Assembly (NCBI RefSeq): GCF_001426755.1
Contig: NZ_LMFJ01000001.1
Location: 355,545-419,544, forward strand
Direction: 5' to 3'
DNA from: Aeromicrobium sp. Root495
GTDB taxonomy: Bacteria > Actinomycetota > Actinomycetes > Propionibacteriales > Nocardioidaceae
Length of the DNA stretch: 64,000 nt
Under the pieces are notes generated by a model that was not told where the DNA came from, did no database searches, and saw nothing but the letters and a program-made list of their open reading frames with translations. Shown here piece by piece: positions 34,706-43,475 of this stretch; the first letter of the stretch is position 1; every line of letters starts with the position of its first letter. Both the position numbers and the translations under genes were made by a program.

Positions 34706-35605
34706 TCAGGAGCCGATGATGCAGCCGACGGTGAGCCCCACGGCGTAGAGCAGCTCGGCGACGCCGGTCTTCTTGAGCACCGGGACGAGCGCGGGTCCGG
34801 TGGCGCCCGCGAGGACCGTGCGGACCGACCGCGCGACGAGCGGCACGCAGACGAAGGCCAGCAGCAGCCAGGACGACTCGGCGGCCACCGCGGCCGCGAC
34901 CGCTGCCACGAGGGCGACGAGGCACAGCAGCGCGTAGAAGCGGCGCGACGTGGCGTCGCCCAGCACGACGGCCAGCGTGCGCTTGCCCGAGACGGTGTCG
35001 GTGGGGATGTCGCGCAGGTTGTTGGCCACGAGGATGGCGCACGCGAGGGCGCCGACGCCCACGGCGGCGGCCACGGAGGTGCCGGTGACCTCCTCGAGCT
35101 GGACGTAGGTGGTGCCGAGGACGGCGACCAGGCCGAAGAACAGGAAGACGCTCACCTCGCCGAGGGCGCGGTAGCCGTAGGGGCTCGGGCCGCCCGTGTA
35201 CGTCCAGGCGGCGACGAGCGCGGCGGCGCCCACGAGGAGCAGCCACCACGTCGTGGTGGCGGCCAGGGCCACGCCGAGGGCGGCGCCGAGACCGAGGAAG
35301 CCCAGGGCGGCGCGCTTGACCGCTGCCGGGGTGGCGAGGCCGGAGCCCACGAGCCGGAGGGGACCCACGCGGTCGTCGTCGGTGCCCTTGATGCCGTCGG
35401 AGTAGTCGTTGGCGTAGTTCACGCCGATCTGCAGCGCGAGCGAGACGCCGAGCGCGAGGAGGGCCTTCCACCAGACGAACCCGTCGGCCACGACGGCGGC
35501 GCCGGTGCCGGCCAGCACCGGTGCGACGGCGGCGGGCAGCGTGCGCGGACGGGCGCCCTCGATCCACAGGGCGAGCCCGGACGGAGAGGCGGAAGCAGTA
35601 CTCAC
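34706..35605 (-). CDS. menA: 1,4-dihydroxy-2-naphthoate polyprenyltransferase (MenA)
   Basis: A 299-residue UbiA-superfamily prenyltransferase that attaches the isoprenoid tail in menaquinone synthesis. The first Asp-rich motif is NYANDYSDGIKGTDDDR (NxxxDxxxD) at residues about 63-79, and the second region reads ANNLRDIPTDTVSGKRTLA. About eight membrane helices follow the usual pattern, starting WIEGARPRTLPAAVAPV. GTG start at 35605, CAGACT 8 nt upstream. Divergent from the small membrane protein and menE. Confidence 0.95.
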   Translation of the reverse strand: MSTASASPSGLALWIEGARPRTLPAAVAPVLAGTGAAVVADGFVWWKALLALGVSLALQIGVNYANDYSDGIKGTDDDRVGPLRLVGSGLATPAAVKRAALGFLGLGAALGVALAATTTWWLLLVGAAALVAAWTYTGGPSPYGYRALGEVSVFLFFGLVAVLGTTYVQLEEVTGTSVAAAVGVGALACAILVANNLRDIPTDTVSGKRTLAVVLGDATSRRFYALLCLVALVAAVAAAVAAESSWLLLAFVCVPLVARSVRTVLAGATGPALVPVLKKTGVAELLYAVGLTVGCIIGS

Positions 35606-35640
35606 GACCGATCAGTCTGCCAGTCGCCTAGCCTGGCTGC

Positions 35641-35907
35641 ATGACCGAGCCGGACGTTCCAGACGAGGCGGGGGTTCCCGAGGCCGAGAAGCCGAAGCAG
35701 CCGCCGTTCCCCTTCGTCCTCTTCGCCCTCACGGGCTTCGCCGGGTGGTCGGCCATCACGACGGAGGCCGGCTGGATCAAGGTGTCGTGCGTGGTGGGCG
35801 CCCTGCTGTTCGCCGCAGCAGCGATCTACCAGAGCCGTCAGACGCAGCCCGCCGACCGGTCGGCGTCCCCCGAGGACCCCTGGGACGGCGCGGACGAACG
35901 ACCGTGA
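35641..35907 (+). CDS. Small membrane protein upstream of menE
   Basis: An 88-residue protein with an acidic N-terminus, two hydrophobic segments (FVLFALTGFAGWSAIT and IKVSCVVGALLFAAAAIY) and a charged tail. Family not recognised. TAGCCT at 35629-35634 lies 6 nt before the ATG. Its stop overlaps the GTG start of menE (GTGA), so it is co-translated with menaquinone enzymes. Confidence 0.7.
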   Translation: MTEPDVPDEAGVPEAEKPKQPPFPFVLFALTGFAGWSAITTEAGWIKVSCVVGALLFAAAAIYQSRQTQPADRSASPEDPWDGADERP

Positions 35908-36938
35908 CGGCCTCGCTGCACCCCGTCGGCGGCGACCCGCGCCGGCTGCTCGCCCTGCTCGACGTCTGGCTCTCGGAGCCGGGAGGACGGCTGAGCATCC
36001 ACACCTCCGGCAGCTCGGGCGAGCCCAAGGAGGTCGTGCTCTCCCGGGAGGCGCTCGTCGCCTCCGCCGAGGCCACGCACGACCGGCTCGGCGGACCGGG
36101 CCAGTGGCTCCTCGCCCTGCCCACCACCGGGGTCGCAGGCCTTCAGGTGCTGGTGCGGTCGGCTCTGGCCGGGCACCCGCCCGTGGTCGCCGAGGAGCAC
36201 GCGGGGCTCGAGGAGGCCCTCGCTGCCATGAGCGGCGAGCGCAGGTACGCCTCGCTCGTCCCCACCCAGCTGCACCGGCTCGCCGCGGCGGGGCGGCTCG
36301 ACGCGCTCAGCACCCTCGACGCCCTGCTGGTCGGAGGGGCCGCGGTGGACCCTGACCTCGTGGCGGCCGCGCGCGCCGCCGGTGTCCGGGTGGTCCGCAC
36401 CTACGGGATGAGCGAGACGGCGGGCGGCTGCGTGTACGACGGTGTGCCCCTCTCCGGGGTGGACCTGCGCCTCGACGAGGACGGGCAGGTGCTCGTGTCC
36501 GGCCCGGTGCTGCTCGACGGCTACGGGGACGAGCCGTGGCAGGGCGACTGGTTCGCCACGGGCGACCTCGGCACCCTCACCGACGGCGTGCTGAGCATCG
36601 TCGGCCGTCTGGACGACGTCGTGAAGGTGGGAGGCTCCAAGGTCCCGCTCCCCGCCGTCGAGCAGGCCGTCCGCTCGTTGCCGGAGGTCCACGACGCTGC
36701 GGTGGTGGCAGTGCCCGACACCGAGTGGGGGAACCGGGTGGTGGCGTTCGTCGTGCCCGCCGACGCCGTCTGCCTCGACGCGCTGCGCACCGAGTCGGTG
36801 CGTGAGGCCCTCGAGGCGTCGGGCGTGGACCGGTGGTGGGCGCCCCGCGACGTCCTGCTGGTGGACGAGGTGCCTCGCCTGCCCGGCGGCAAGACCGACC
36901 GGGTCCGGCTGCGCGAGCAGGCGACCGGGCCTGGCTAG
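35904..36938 (+). CDS. menE: o-Succinylbenzoate-CoA ligase (MenE)
   Basis: A 344-residue adenylate-forming ligase that makes OSB-CoA. SIHTSGSSGEPKEVVLSREA is the P-loop, VVRTYGMSETAGGCVYDG the A5 region, FATGDLGTLTDGVLSIVGRL the A7-A8 hinge, and LPGGKTDR carries the C-terminal catalytic Lys. It is short, as usual for actinobacterial MenE. The GTG at 35904 was chosen for the overlap with the preceding stop; the open frame extends upstream only through unrelated coding sequence. It ends convergently with the SDR gene, their stop codons sharing CTAG. Confidence 0.92.
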   Translation: MTASLHPVGGDPRRLLALLDVWLSEPGGRLSIHTSGSSGEPKEVVLSREALVASAEATHDRLGGPGQWLLALPTTGVAGLQVLVRSALAGHPPVVAEEHAGLEEALAAMSGERRYASLVPTQLHRLAAAGRLDALSTLDALLVGGAAVDPDLVAAARAAGVRVVRTYGMSETAGGCVYDGVPLSGVDLRLDEDGQVLVSGPVLLDGYGDEPWQGDWFATGDLGTLTDGVLSIVGRLDDVVKVGGSKVPLPAVEQAVRSLPEVHDAAVVAVPDTEWGNRVVAFVVPADAVCLDALRTESVREALEASGVDRWWAPRDVLLVDEVPRLPGGKTDRVRLREQATGPG

Positions 36939-37591
36939 TCGGCCTGGGCGACGGCGTCCTTGATCTCGGTGTCGCCGCCCATGAGGGTCCACTGCTTGCC
37001 GATGCCGTGACCGGTGTCGATCACCTCGGCCAGGACTGCGGCGACGTCGTCGCGCGTGACCTCGCCGCGGGCGACGTCGGAGCCCAGCGCGACCTTGCCG
37101 GTGCCGGGGTCGTCGGTGAGGCCGCCGGGACGGATGATCGTCCAGTCCAGGCCCGACGTGCGCAGGGCGGCGTCGGCGTCCCGCTTGGCCTCCACGTACG
37201 CGCGCCACACGGCGCCCGTGTCGTCGGGGATCGGGTCGTCCACGCCGACGGCGGACACCTGCACGAAGCGGTGGATCCCGGCCTGCTTGGCGCCGTCGAT
37301 GGACTTGAGCGAGCCGCCCAGGTCCACGCTCTTCTTGCGTCCGACGTCGCCGTCGGGGCCACCGCCGGCGGCGAACACGACGGCGTGGGCGCCGTCGAAG
37401 GCCTGGGCGAAGGCGTCGGCCTCGTCGGCCTCGATGTCGAGCATCCGGACGCGGGCGCCGAGCTCCTCGAGCTCGGCCACCTGCGCGGGGTTGCGCACGA
37501 GGGCGAGTGGCGTGTGGTTCCGGGAGGCGAGGAGGGGGATGAGACGGCGGGCGATCTGGCCGTGGCCCCCCACGATGGCAATGGTCGACAT
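36935..37591 (-). CDS. NAD(P)H-binding atypical SDR
   Basis: A 218-residue Rossmann protein. MSTIAIVGGHGQIARRLIPL carries a GGHGQIG-like NADP motif, and the middle segment HRFVQVSAVGVDD plus LDWTIIRPGGLTDDP match atypical SDRs (NmrA/YwnB-like). Such proteins reduce or bind small substrates; none is assigned. TACGGT lies 6 nt before the ATG, a leaderless layout. It is the only minus-strand gene between menE and menC and may be unrelated to menaquinone. Confidence 0.8.
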   Translation of the reverse strand: MSTIAIVGGHGQIARRLIPLLASRNHTPLALVRNPAQVAELEELGARVRMLDIEADEADAFAQAFDGAHAVVFAAGGGPDGDVGRKKSVDLGGSLKSIDGAKQAGIHRFVQVSAVGVDDPIPDDTGAVWRAYVEAKRDADAALRTSGLDWTIIRPGGLTDDPGTGKVALGSDVARGEVTRDDVAAVLAEVIDTGHGIGKQWTLMGGDTEIKDAVAQAD

Positions 37592-37641
37592 GTCCTCACC
37601 GTAGGCACGTCTCCCCAACGCCGCACCACTACGCTCGCAGG

Positions 37642-38592
37642 GTGAAGCCGCACGTCTACTCCCTGCCGATGCCCACGCGGTTCCGTGGCATCACCCGGCG
37701 GGAGGGCGTCGTGCTGGAGGGGCCGGCCGGCTGGGCCGAGTTCAGTCCCTTCCTCGACTACGACGACGCCGAGTCCTTGGGCTGGTGGCGGGCTGCGCAG
37801 GACAGCGCCCACCGGGAGTGGCCCGCCGCCGTGCGCGACCGCGTGCCCGTGAACTGCACCGTCCCGGCCGTGGGTCCCGAGGAGGCGGCGCGGGTCGTCC
37901 GGGCCTCCGGCTGCCAGACGGCCAAGGTGAAGGTGGCCGAGCCCGGGCAGAGCCTCGACGACGACGTGCAGCGGGTCAGCGCGGTCCGCGAGGCGCTCGG
38001 GCCCGGGGGCCGCGTGCGGGTCGACGCCAACGGTCTGTGGGACGTGGAGCAGGCCGTGGCAGCGGTGCGCGCGCTCCACGACGCCGCCACGCTCGAGTAC
38101 GTGGAGCAGCCGTGCCGCACGGTGGAGGAGCTGGCGCTCGTGCGGCGCAGGGTGGAGGTGCCCGTCGCCGCCGACGAGTCCATCCGCCGGGCCGAGGACC
38201 CCTTGAGGGTGCGCGACCTCGAGGCGGCGGACATCGCTGTCATCAAGGTCCAGCCGCTCGGCGGGGTGCACGCGTGCCTGCGGATCGCGGAGCAGATCGG
38301 TCTGCCGGTCGTGGTCTCGAGCGCGGTGGAGTCGTCGGTGGGGCTCGCTGCCGGGCTCGCGCTCGCGGCCGCCCTGCCCGAGCTGCCCTACGCCTGCGGT
38401 CTCGCCACGACGTCGCTGCTCGACGGCGACGTGGTCTCTGCGCCCCTCGTCCCGGTCGATGGCTACCTGCCCGTCGGCCGGGTCACGCCCGACGCCGCCG
38501 CGCTGGCGACTGCTGCCGCCGACCCCGAGACCACCGCCCGCTGGCTCGACCGCCTCGCCCGTGTCCAGGCCCTCGCGGGGGACCGGAGATGA
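37642..38592 (+). CDS. menC: o-Succinylbenzoate synthase (MenC)
   Basis: A 316-residue enolase-superfamily enzyme that dehydrates SHCHC to OSB. The acid/base Lys pair is in TAKVKV and AVIKVQPLGG. The Mg ligands are in VRVDANGLWD, LEYVEQPC and VAADESIRR. These are all family positions. GTG start at 37642, TACGCT at 37630-37635 exactly 6 nt upstream. Followed by a palindrome-rich gap and menD. Confidence 0.93.
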   Translation: MKPHVYSLPMPTRFRGITRREGVVLEGPAGWAEFSPFLDYDDAESLGWWRAAQDSAHREWPAAVRDRVPVNCTVPAVGPEEAARVVRASGCQTAKVKVAEPGQSLDDDVQRVSAVREALGPGGRVRVDANGLWDVEQAVAAVRALHDAATLEYVEQPCRTVEELALVRRRVEVPVAADESIRRAEDPLRVRDLEAADIAVIKVQPLGGVHACLRIAEQIGLPVVVSSAVESSVGLAAGLALAAALPELPYACGLATTSLLDGDVVSAPLVPVDGYLPVGRVTPDAAALATAAADPETTARWLDRLARVQALAGDRR

Positions 38593-38702
38593 TGCATCCG
38601 GGTAGCCGGAGCAGCCGCTCTGCATCATCTCGCGTCGGCCACCGCCCGGCCGGGGACGAGGAACGATGCATCCGGGTCACCCTGGCTACCGGAATGCATC
38701 AT
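38587..38702. repeat. Inverted and direct repeats of ATGCATCCGGG in the menC-menD gap
   Basis: AGATGATGCA (38587-38596) pairs with TGCATCATCT (38621-38630). ATGATGCATCCGGGTAGCC (38589-38607) also pairs with 38684-38702 at 17 of 19 positions. A second GATGCATCCGGGT copy lies at 38665-38677. The first arm overlaps the menC stop. The arrangement allows a short or a long hairpin and could set the menC 3' end or menD expression. Confidence 0.6.
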
Positions 38703-38725
38703 TTCCGGTCGGACGAAGGAGGGGC

Positions 38726-40273
38726 ATGAGTCGGGCTTCGGCGTCACTCGTCGCGTATCGGCTCGTCGAGGTCTGGACGTTCATGGGCGCGAACGATGCC
38801 GTCCTGGCGCCCGGGTCGCGCTCCGGACCGCTCGCCGTCGCCCTCCACGCCGCTGACCGGGCCGGGCACCTCCGTCTCCACGTCCGGGTCGACGAGCGCG
38901 AGGCCGGATTCCTCGCCCTCGGCCTCGCGAAGGCGTCCGGCCGGCCGGTCCCTGTCATCACGACGTCAGGCACCGCCGTGGCCAACCTCCACCCGGCCAT
39001 GCTCGAGGCGCTCCACGCGAAGATCCCGGTCATCGCCGTCACCGCCGACCGCCCGGCCCGGCTCCGGGGGACCGGCGCCAACCAGACCACCGACCAGCGA
39101 GAGATCTTTCCCGGCCTCCCGTACGTCGACTCGTTCGACGAGATCCCGAAGCCGCCGTTCCACCTCAACCTCGAGCTCGACGAGCCGCTCCTCGACCCCG
39201 ATCGCGTCTGGGAGTGGGACTCGCCCGCACGCCCGGAGTGGTCGATGTCGATCCCGCGCGACGGCCGTGTGCTGCACACGGTCGACCCCACCCGCACGGT
39301 CGTCGTCGCGGGCGACTCCGCCACCCCCGTTCCCGACGGGCTGCCCGTCATCGCCGAGCCCAGCTCGGGTCTCCGCACGAGTCCCACGGCCCTCACCGCC
39401 GGTCGGCTCGTGCTGGCGCACAGCCCCCTCGCCGCCGAGGTGGAGCGCGTCATCAGCGTCGGACACGCCACGCTCTCCAGGCCCGTGACGCAGCTCCTGG
39501 CCCGCCAGGACCTCGAGATCGTCCACGTCGGCGACCAGTCCACCTTCCCGGTCCCCGCCGGCCCGCACGTGAGGTTCGTCGACGAGCTCGCGGTCACGGG
39601 CCCCGCCGACCCCGGCTGGCTCCAGGCCTGGCTCGACGCCGACGCCCAGGTCCGCGCGGCCGTCGACGCGCAGCTCGACGGCACGACCCCGCTCGACGTC
39701 GCCCGCACCGTCTGGGACGCAGCCTCCGACGGACTCCTCGTCATCGGCTCCTCGAGCCCGATCCGCGACCTCGACCTCGTCGCCACGCCCCGCGCAGACG
39801 CCCCCCGCGCCCTCGCCAACCGCGGGCTCGCCGGCATCGACGGCACCCTCTCCACGGCGATCGGCGCCGCCCTGGCCACCCCCGAGGCACGGGCACTCGC
39901 CGTCGTCGGCGACCTCACGTTCCTCCACGGCGCCAACGGCCTGCTCGTCGGACCGCAGGAGCCCCGACCCGACCTCACGATCGTGGTGGTGAACGACGAC
40001 GGCGGCAGCATCTTCTCCACGCTCGAGCAGGGCGCTCCGGACTACGCCGAGGCGTTCGAGCGGGTCTTCGGGACGCCCACGGGAACCGACCTGGCGGCGC
40101 TCTGCGCTGCCCACGGCGTCGGCCACCGGCGCGTGGGAGCGCCTGACCTGGCTGCCGCGCTGGCCCGCCCGCAGAGCGGCATCGAGGTCGTCGAGGTCCC
40201 GGTGAGCCGGGCCGATCGCCGGGCCCTCGCCGGCCGGATCGACGAAGCCGCGCGGCACCTGTTCTCACGCTGA
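38726..40273 (+). CDS. menD: SEPHCHC synthase (MenD)
   Basis: A 515-residue thiamine-diphosphate enzyme that joins isochorismate and 2-oxoglutarate-derived succinic semialdehyde. The N-terminal GANDAVLAPGSRSGPLAVAL and VRVDEREAGFLALGLAKASG (with the ThDP Glu), then TTSGTAVANLHPAMLEA and GANQTTDQREIFP, are MenD hallmarks. The ThDP/Mg motif runs from GDLTFLHGANGLL to VVVNDDGGSIFSTLEQG. Slightly shorter than E. coli MenD. The ATG at 38726 has AAGGAGGGG just upstream; it is therefore not leaderless, unlike menC. Confidence 0.95.
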   Translation: MSRASASLVAYRLVEVWTFMGANDAVLAPGSRSGPLAVALHAADRAGHLRLHVRVDEREAGFLALGLAKASGRPVPVITTSGTAVANLHPAMLEALHAKIPVIAVTADRPARLRGTGANQTTDQREIFPGLPYVDSFDEIPKPPFHLNLELDEPLLDPDRVWEWDSPARPEWSMSIPRDGRVLHTVDPTRTVVVAGDSATPVPDGLPVIAEPSSGLRTSPTALTAGRLVLAHSPLAAEVERVISVGHATLSRPVTQLLARQDLEIVHVGDQSTFPVPAGPHVRFVDELAVTGPADPGWLQAWLDADAQVRAAVDAQLDGTTPLDVARTVWDAASDGLLVIGSSSPIRDLDLVATPRADAPRALANRGLAGIDGTLSTAIGAALATPEARALAVVGDLTFLHGANGLLVGPQEPRPDLTIVVVNDDGGSIFSTLEQGAPDYAEAFERVFGTPTGTDLAALCAAHGVGHRRVGAPDLAAALARPQSGIEVVEVPVSRADRRALAGRIDEAARHLFSR

Positions 40274-40338
40274 CACCTCTTGTGTCACGATGGGGCCAGC
40301 CCGTGTGTCCAGGGTCACGTCGTCATGAGGAGCCATGC

Positions 40339-41919
40339 ATGCCCATCGAGACCTTCGACCACGTCGTCATCGGCTCCGGGAGCGGCGGTGGCGTGGTGGC
40401 CGCACGGCTCAGCGAGGACCCCTCCGTCAAGGTCCTGCTGCTCGAGGCCGGGCCCATGGACGACGACGACATGATCCACCTGCCCGCCGGGTTCTCGACG
40501 CTCTTCAAGACCAAGTGGGACTGGGGCTACCAGACCAACCCGCAGAAGATGCTCGGCGGACGCCGGGCCGACTGGCCCCGCATGCGCGGCCTCGGCGGCT
40601 GCTCCTCGATGAACGCCATGATCTACATCCGCGGCAACCACGCCGACTACGACGAGTGGCGCGACGTCTACGGCGCCGAGGGCTGGGGCTTCGACGATGT
40701 CCTGCCCTACTTCAAGAAGGCCGAGGGCAACACCCGGCTGCGCAACTCCTTCCACGGCAGCGACGGACCGCTCCACGTCGAGGACCGCCGCTACAACCAC
40801 GAGCTCTCCCGGGCCTTCATCGACTCCGCGGTCGCCACCGGCATCAAGGAGACCGACGACTTCAACGGCGCCGAGCAGGAGGGCGCCGGCTACTACCAGG
40901 TCACGTGCCGCAAGGGCCGTCGCTGGTCCGTGGCCGACGCCTACGTGCGCCCGGCCATGAGCCGCCCCAACTTCACGCTGCGCACCGAGGCCTTCGTCAC
41001 GACGATCGACATCGAGAAGGGCCGTGCGGTCGGCGTCTCGTACGTCCGCGACGGCGCGCTGCACCAGGTCCGGGCCAGCGGGGAGATCGTGCTCGCCGGC
41101 GGCGCCGTGAACACTCCGCAGACCCTCATGCTCTCGGGTGTCGGCCCCGCCGCGCACCTCAAGGAGCACGGCATCAAGGTCAAGGTCGACTCGCCCGGCG
41201 TGGGTCAGCACCTGCAGGACCACCCCGTCGCGGGGATCCTCGCCTACACGCAGAACACCACCGACATGGCCGAGTTCCTCGACCTGCCCAACATGCTCAA
41301 GGCACAGAAGCTCGGACGTGGCCCGCTGAGCTCCAACGTCGCCGAGGCCGGCGCGTTCTTCACCTCGCGCGACGACCTCGACCTCCCCGACCTGCAGATC
41401 CACATGACGCCCACGGGGTTCTACGACAACGGGCTGCACGAGCCCACCCGCCGGGCCATCACGGTCGCGCCCACGCTCGTGCGCGTCGAGAGCGAGGGCT
41501 ACCTCAAGCTCCGTTCGGCCGATCCCACGTGGCACCCCGAGATCGAGGCGGCCTACCTCACGCAGCAGGCCGACGTCGACGCCATGCTCGCCGGCTACCG
41601 GACGGCGCTCGAGATCGTGAAGACCGGTCCGCTCAACGAGCTCATCGAGGGACCGTGGGAGCCGCCCACGTTCGAGCCCACCGACGAGCAGCTGCTCGAG
41701 ACCATCGCCCGCCTGGGCCAGACGCTGTACCACCCCGTCGCCACGTGTGCGATGGGCTCGAACGACGACTCCGTCGTGGACTCCGAGCTCCGCGTCCGCG
41801 GCGTCAAGGGGCTGCGCATCGCCGACGCCTCCGTCATGCCGCGGGTCCCGCGCGGCAACACCAACGCACCGACCATCATGATCGGCGAGAAGGCCGCCGA
41901 CCTCATCAAGGGAGCCTGA
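40339..41919 (+). CDS. GMC-family FAD oxidoreductase (choline dehydrogenase-like)
   Basis: A 526-residue GMC oxidoreductase. The FAD motif VVIGSGSGGGVVAARLSED is at residues about 9-27, the GMC signature RGLGGCSSMNAMIYIRGN near 85-100, GEIVLAGGAVNTPQTLMLSG the second signature, and HPVATCAMG with NTNAPT the catalytic His/Asn region. Choline dehydrogenase BetA is the closest named relative, and an aldehyde dehydrogenase follows 2 bp downstream, so alcohol-to-acid oxidation by the pair is likely; choline as substrate is not proven. GAGGAG lies about 7 nt before the ATG at 40339. Confidence 0.87.
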   Translation: MPIETFDHVVIGSGSGGGVVAARLSEDPSVKVLLLEAGPMDDDDMIHLPAGFSTLFKTKWDWGYQTNPQKMLGGRRADWPRMRGLGGCSSMNAMIYIRGNHADYDEWRDVYGAEGWGFDDVLPYFKKAEGNTRLRNSFHGSDGPLHVEDRRYNHELSRAFIDSAVATGIKETDDFNGAEQEGAGYYQVTCRKGRRWSVADAYVRPAMSRPNFTLRTEAFVTTIDIEKGRAVGVSYVRDGALHQVRASGEIVLAGGAVNTPQTLMLSGVGPAAHLKEHGIKVKVDSPGVGQHLQDHPVAGILAYTQNTTDMAEFLDLPNMLKAQKLGRGPLSSNVAEAGAFFTSRDDLDLPDLQIHMTPTGFYDNGLHEPTRRAITVAPTLVRVESEGYLKLRSADPTWHPEIEAAYLTQQADVDAMLAGYRTALEIVKTGPLNELIEGPWEPPTFEPTDEQLLETIARLGQTLYHPVATCAMGSNDDSVVDSELRVRGVKGLRIADASVMPRVPRGNTNAPTIMIGEKAADLIKGA

Positions 41920-41921
41920 CC

Positions 41922-43451
41922 ATGACTGCCACCGTCGAGAGCACCAGCACCACCCCCGTCGCCAACGCCCCCGGGCCCGACCGCGAGACGTTCACCTCGC
42001 TCGACCCCGCCACCGGCGACATCGTCGGCACCCACCCCATCCACACCAAGGCCGACGTCGACGACGCCGTCGCCCGGGCCCGCGAGGCCGCCGCCTGGTG
42101 GGGCGCCCTGTCGTTCAAGGAGCGCGGCGAGTACCTCCTCACGTGGCGCAGCGTCATCACCCGCCGCATCGCTCAGCTGTCCGAGCTGTCGCACCGCGAG
42201 ACCGGCAAGCCGCACGGCGACGCCATCCTCGAGATCGGCATCGCCATCGACCACATCGCGTGGGCCGCCAAGCACGCCGAGAAGGTCCTGGGCCAGCAGA
42301 AGGTCTCCTCGGGCCTCGTCATGGCCAACCAGTCCGCCTACGTCCAGTACAACGCGCTCGGCGTGGTGGGCGTCATCGGTCCGTGGAACTACCCGGTCTT
42401 CACGCCCCTCGGCTCCATCGCGTACGCCCTCGCCGCCGGCAACACGGTCGTCTTCAAGCCGAGCGAGTACACGCCGGGCGTGGGCCGCTGGCTGGCCGAC
42501 ACGTTCTCCGAGGTCGTGGCCGGACGTCCCGTCCTGCAGACCGTCACCGGGCTGGGCGAGACCGGCAACGCCCTGTGCGTGGCCGACGTCGACAAGCTCG
42601 CCTTCACCGGCTCGGGCCGCACGGGCCGCAAGGTCATGGCGGCGTGTGCCGAGAACCTCACCCCCGTCATCATCGAGGCCGGTGGCAAGGACTCGCTCAT
42701 CGTCGACGAGGACGCCGACGTGAAGGCGGCCGCCGAGGCGGCCCTGTGGGGCGGCATGTCCAACGCCGGCCAGACCTGCATCGGCACCGAGCGCGTCTAC
42801 GTGCACGAGCGCGTCTTCGACGAGTTCGTCCGCGAGATCACCGAGCAGGCCAAGGACCTCAAGGCCGCTCCCGGCGAGAAGCTCGGCCCGGCCACCATGC
42901 CGTCGCAGCTCGACATCATCCGCAGCCACGTCCAGGACGCGGTCGACAAGGGCGCCAACGTCGTGATGGGCGGCCCCACCGCCATCGGCGAGCGGTTCGT
43001 GCAGCCCACGATCCTCACGCACGTCCCGGAGGACTCCACCGAGATCACGGAGGAGACCTTCGGCCCCACCCTGGCCATCAACCCGGTGAAGGACATGGAC
43101 GAGGCCATCGCCCTCACCAACGCGACGGCCTACGGCCTCGCCGGCGCGGTCTTCTCGGCCAAGCGCGGCATGGAGATCGCCCAGCAGATCCGCTCGGGCA
43201 TGACGTCGATCAACTCCGTCATCGCCTTCGCCGGCGTGCCGACCCTGCCGTTCGGCGGCGTGGGGGAGTCGGGCTTCGGGCGCATCCACGGCCCCGACGG
43301 CCTCAAGGAGTTCACGTACGCCAAGGCCATCACGAAGCAGAAGTTCAAGCCCGTGCTCGCCCTCACGACCTTCGCCCGCGACGCCGCCACCGAGAAGCGG
43401 CTCGTGACGCTCCTCAACGTCCTGCACGGCGGGAGCAAGACGCTCAAGTAG
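41922..43451 (+). CDS. Aldehyde dehydrogenase family protein
   Basis: A 509-residue NAD(P)-dependent aldehyde dehydrogenase. Catalytic Glu252 is in IIEAGGKDS and nucleophile Cys286 in SNAGQTCIGTERVYV; the cofactor loop FTGSGRTGRKV and GPWNYPVFTPLG are canonical. A C-terminal extension of about 40 residues after TYAKAIT recalls the GabD2 (Rv1731-like) group more than classical betaine aldehyde dehydrogenases. It is 2 bp downstream of the GMC oxidoreductase and should oxidise its aldehyde product. Confidence 0.88.
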   Translation: MTATVESTSTTPVANAPGPDRETFTSLDPATGDIVGTHPIHTKADVDDAVARAREAAAWWGALSFKERGEYLLTWRSVITRRIAQLSELSHRETGKPHGDAILEIGIAIDHIAWAAKHAEKVLGQQKVSSGLVMANQSAYVQYNALGVVGVIGPWNYPVFTPLGSIAYALAAGNTVVFKPSEYTPGVGRWLADTFSEVVAGRPVLQTVTGLGETGNALCVADVDKLAFTGSGRTGRKVMAACAENLTPVIIEAGGKDSLIVDEDADVKAAAEAALWGGMSNAGQTCIGTERVYVHERVFDEFVREITEQAKDLKAAPGEKLGPATMPSQLDIIRSHVQDAVDKGANVVMGGPTAIGERFVQPTILTHVPEDSTEITEETFGPTLAINPVKDMDEAIALTNATAYGLAGAVFSAKRGMEIAQQIRSGMTSINSVIAFAGVPTLPFGGVGESGFGRIHGPDGLKEFTYAKAITKQKFKPVLALTTFARDAATEKRLVTLLNVLHGGSKTLK

Positions 43452-43475
43452 GGCGGTGACTGGCAGGCTGGCCCC

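Noticed and set aside
36935..36938. Shared CTAG of the menE and SDR stop codons considered as a special signal
   Set aside because: Convergent genes that overlap by four bases at CTAG are a simple result of compact packing.
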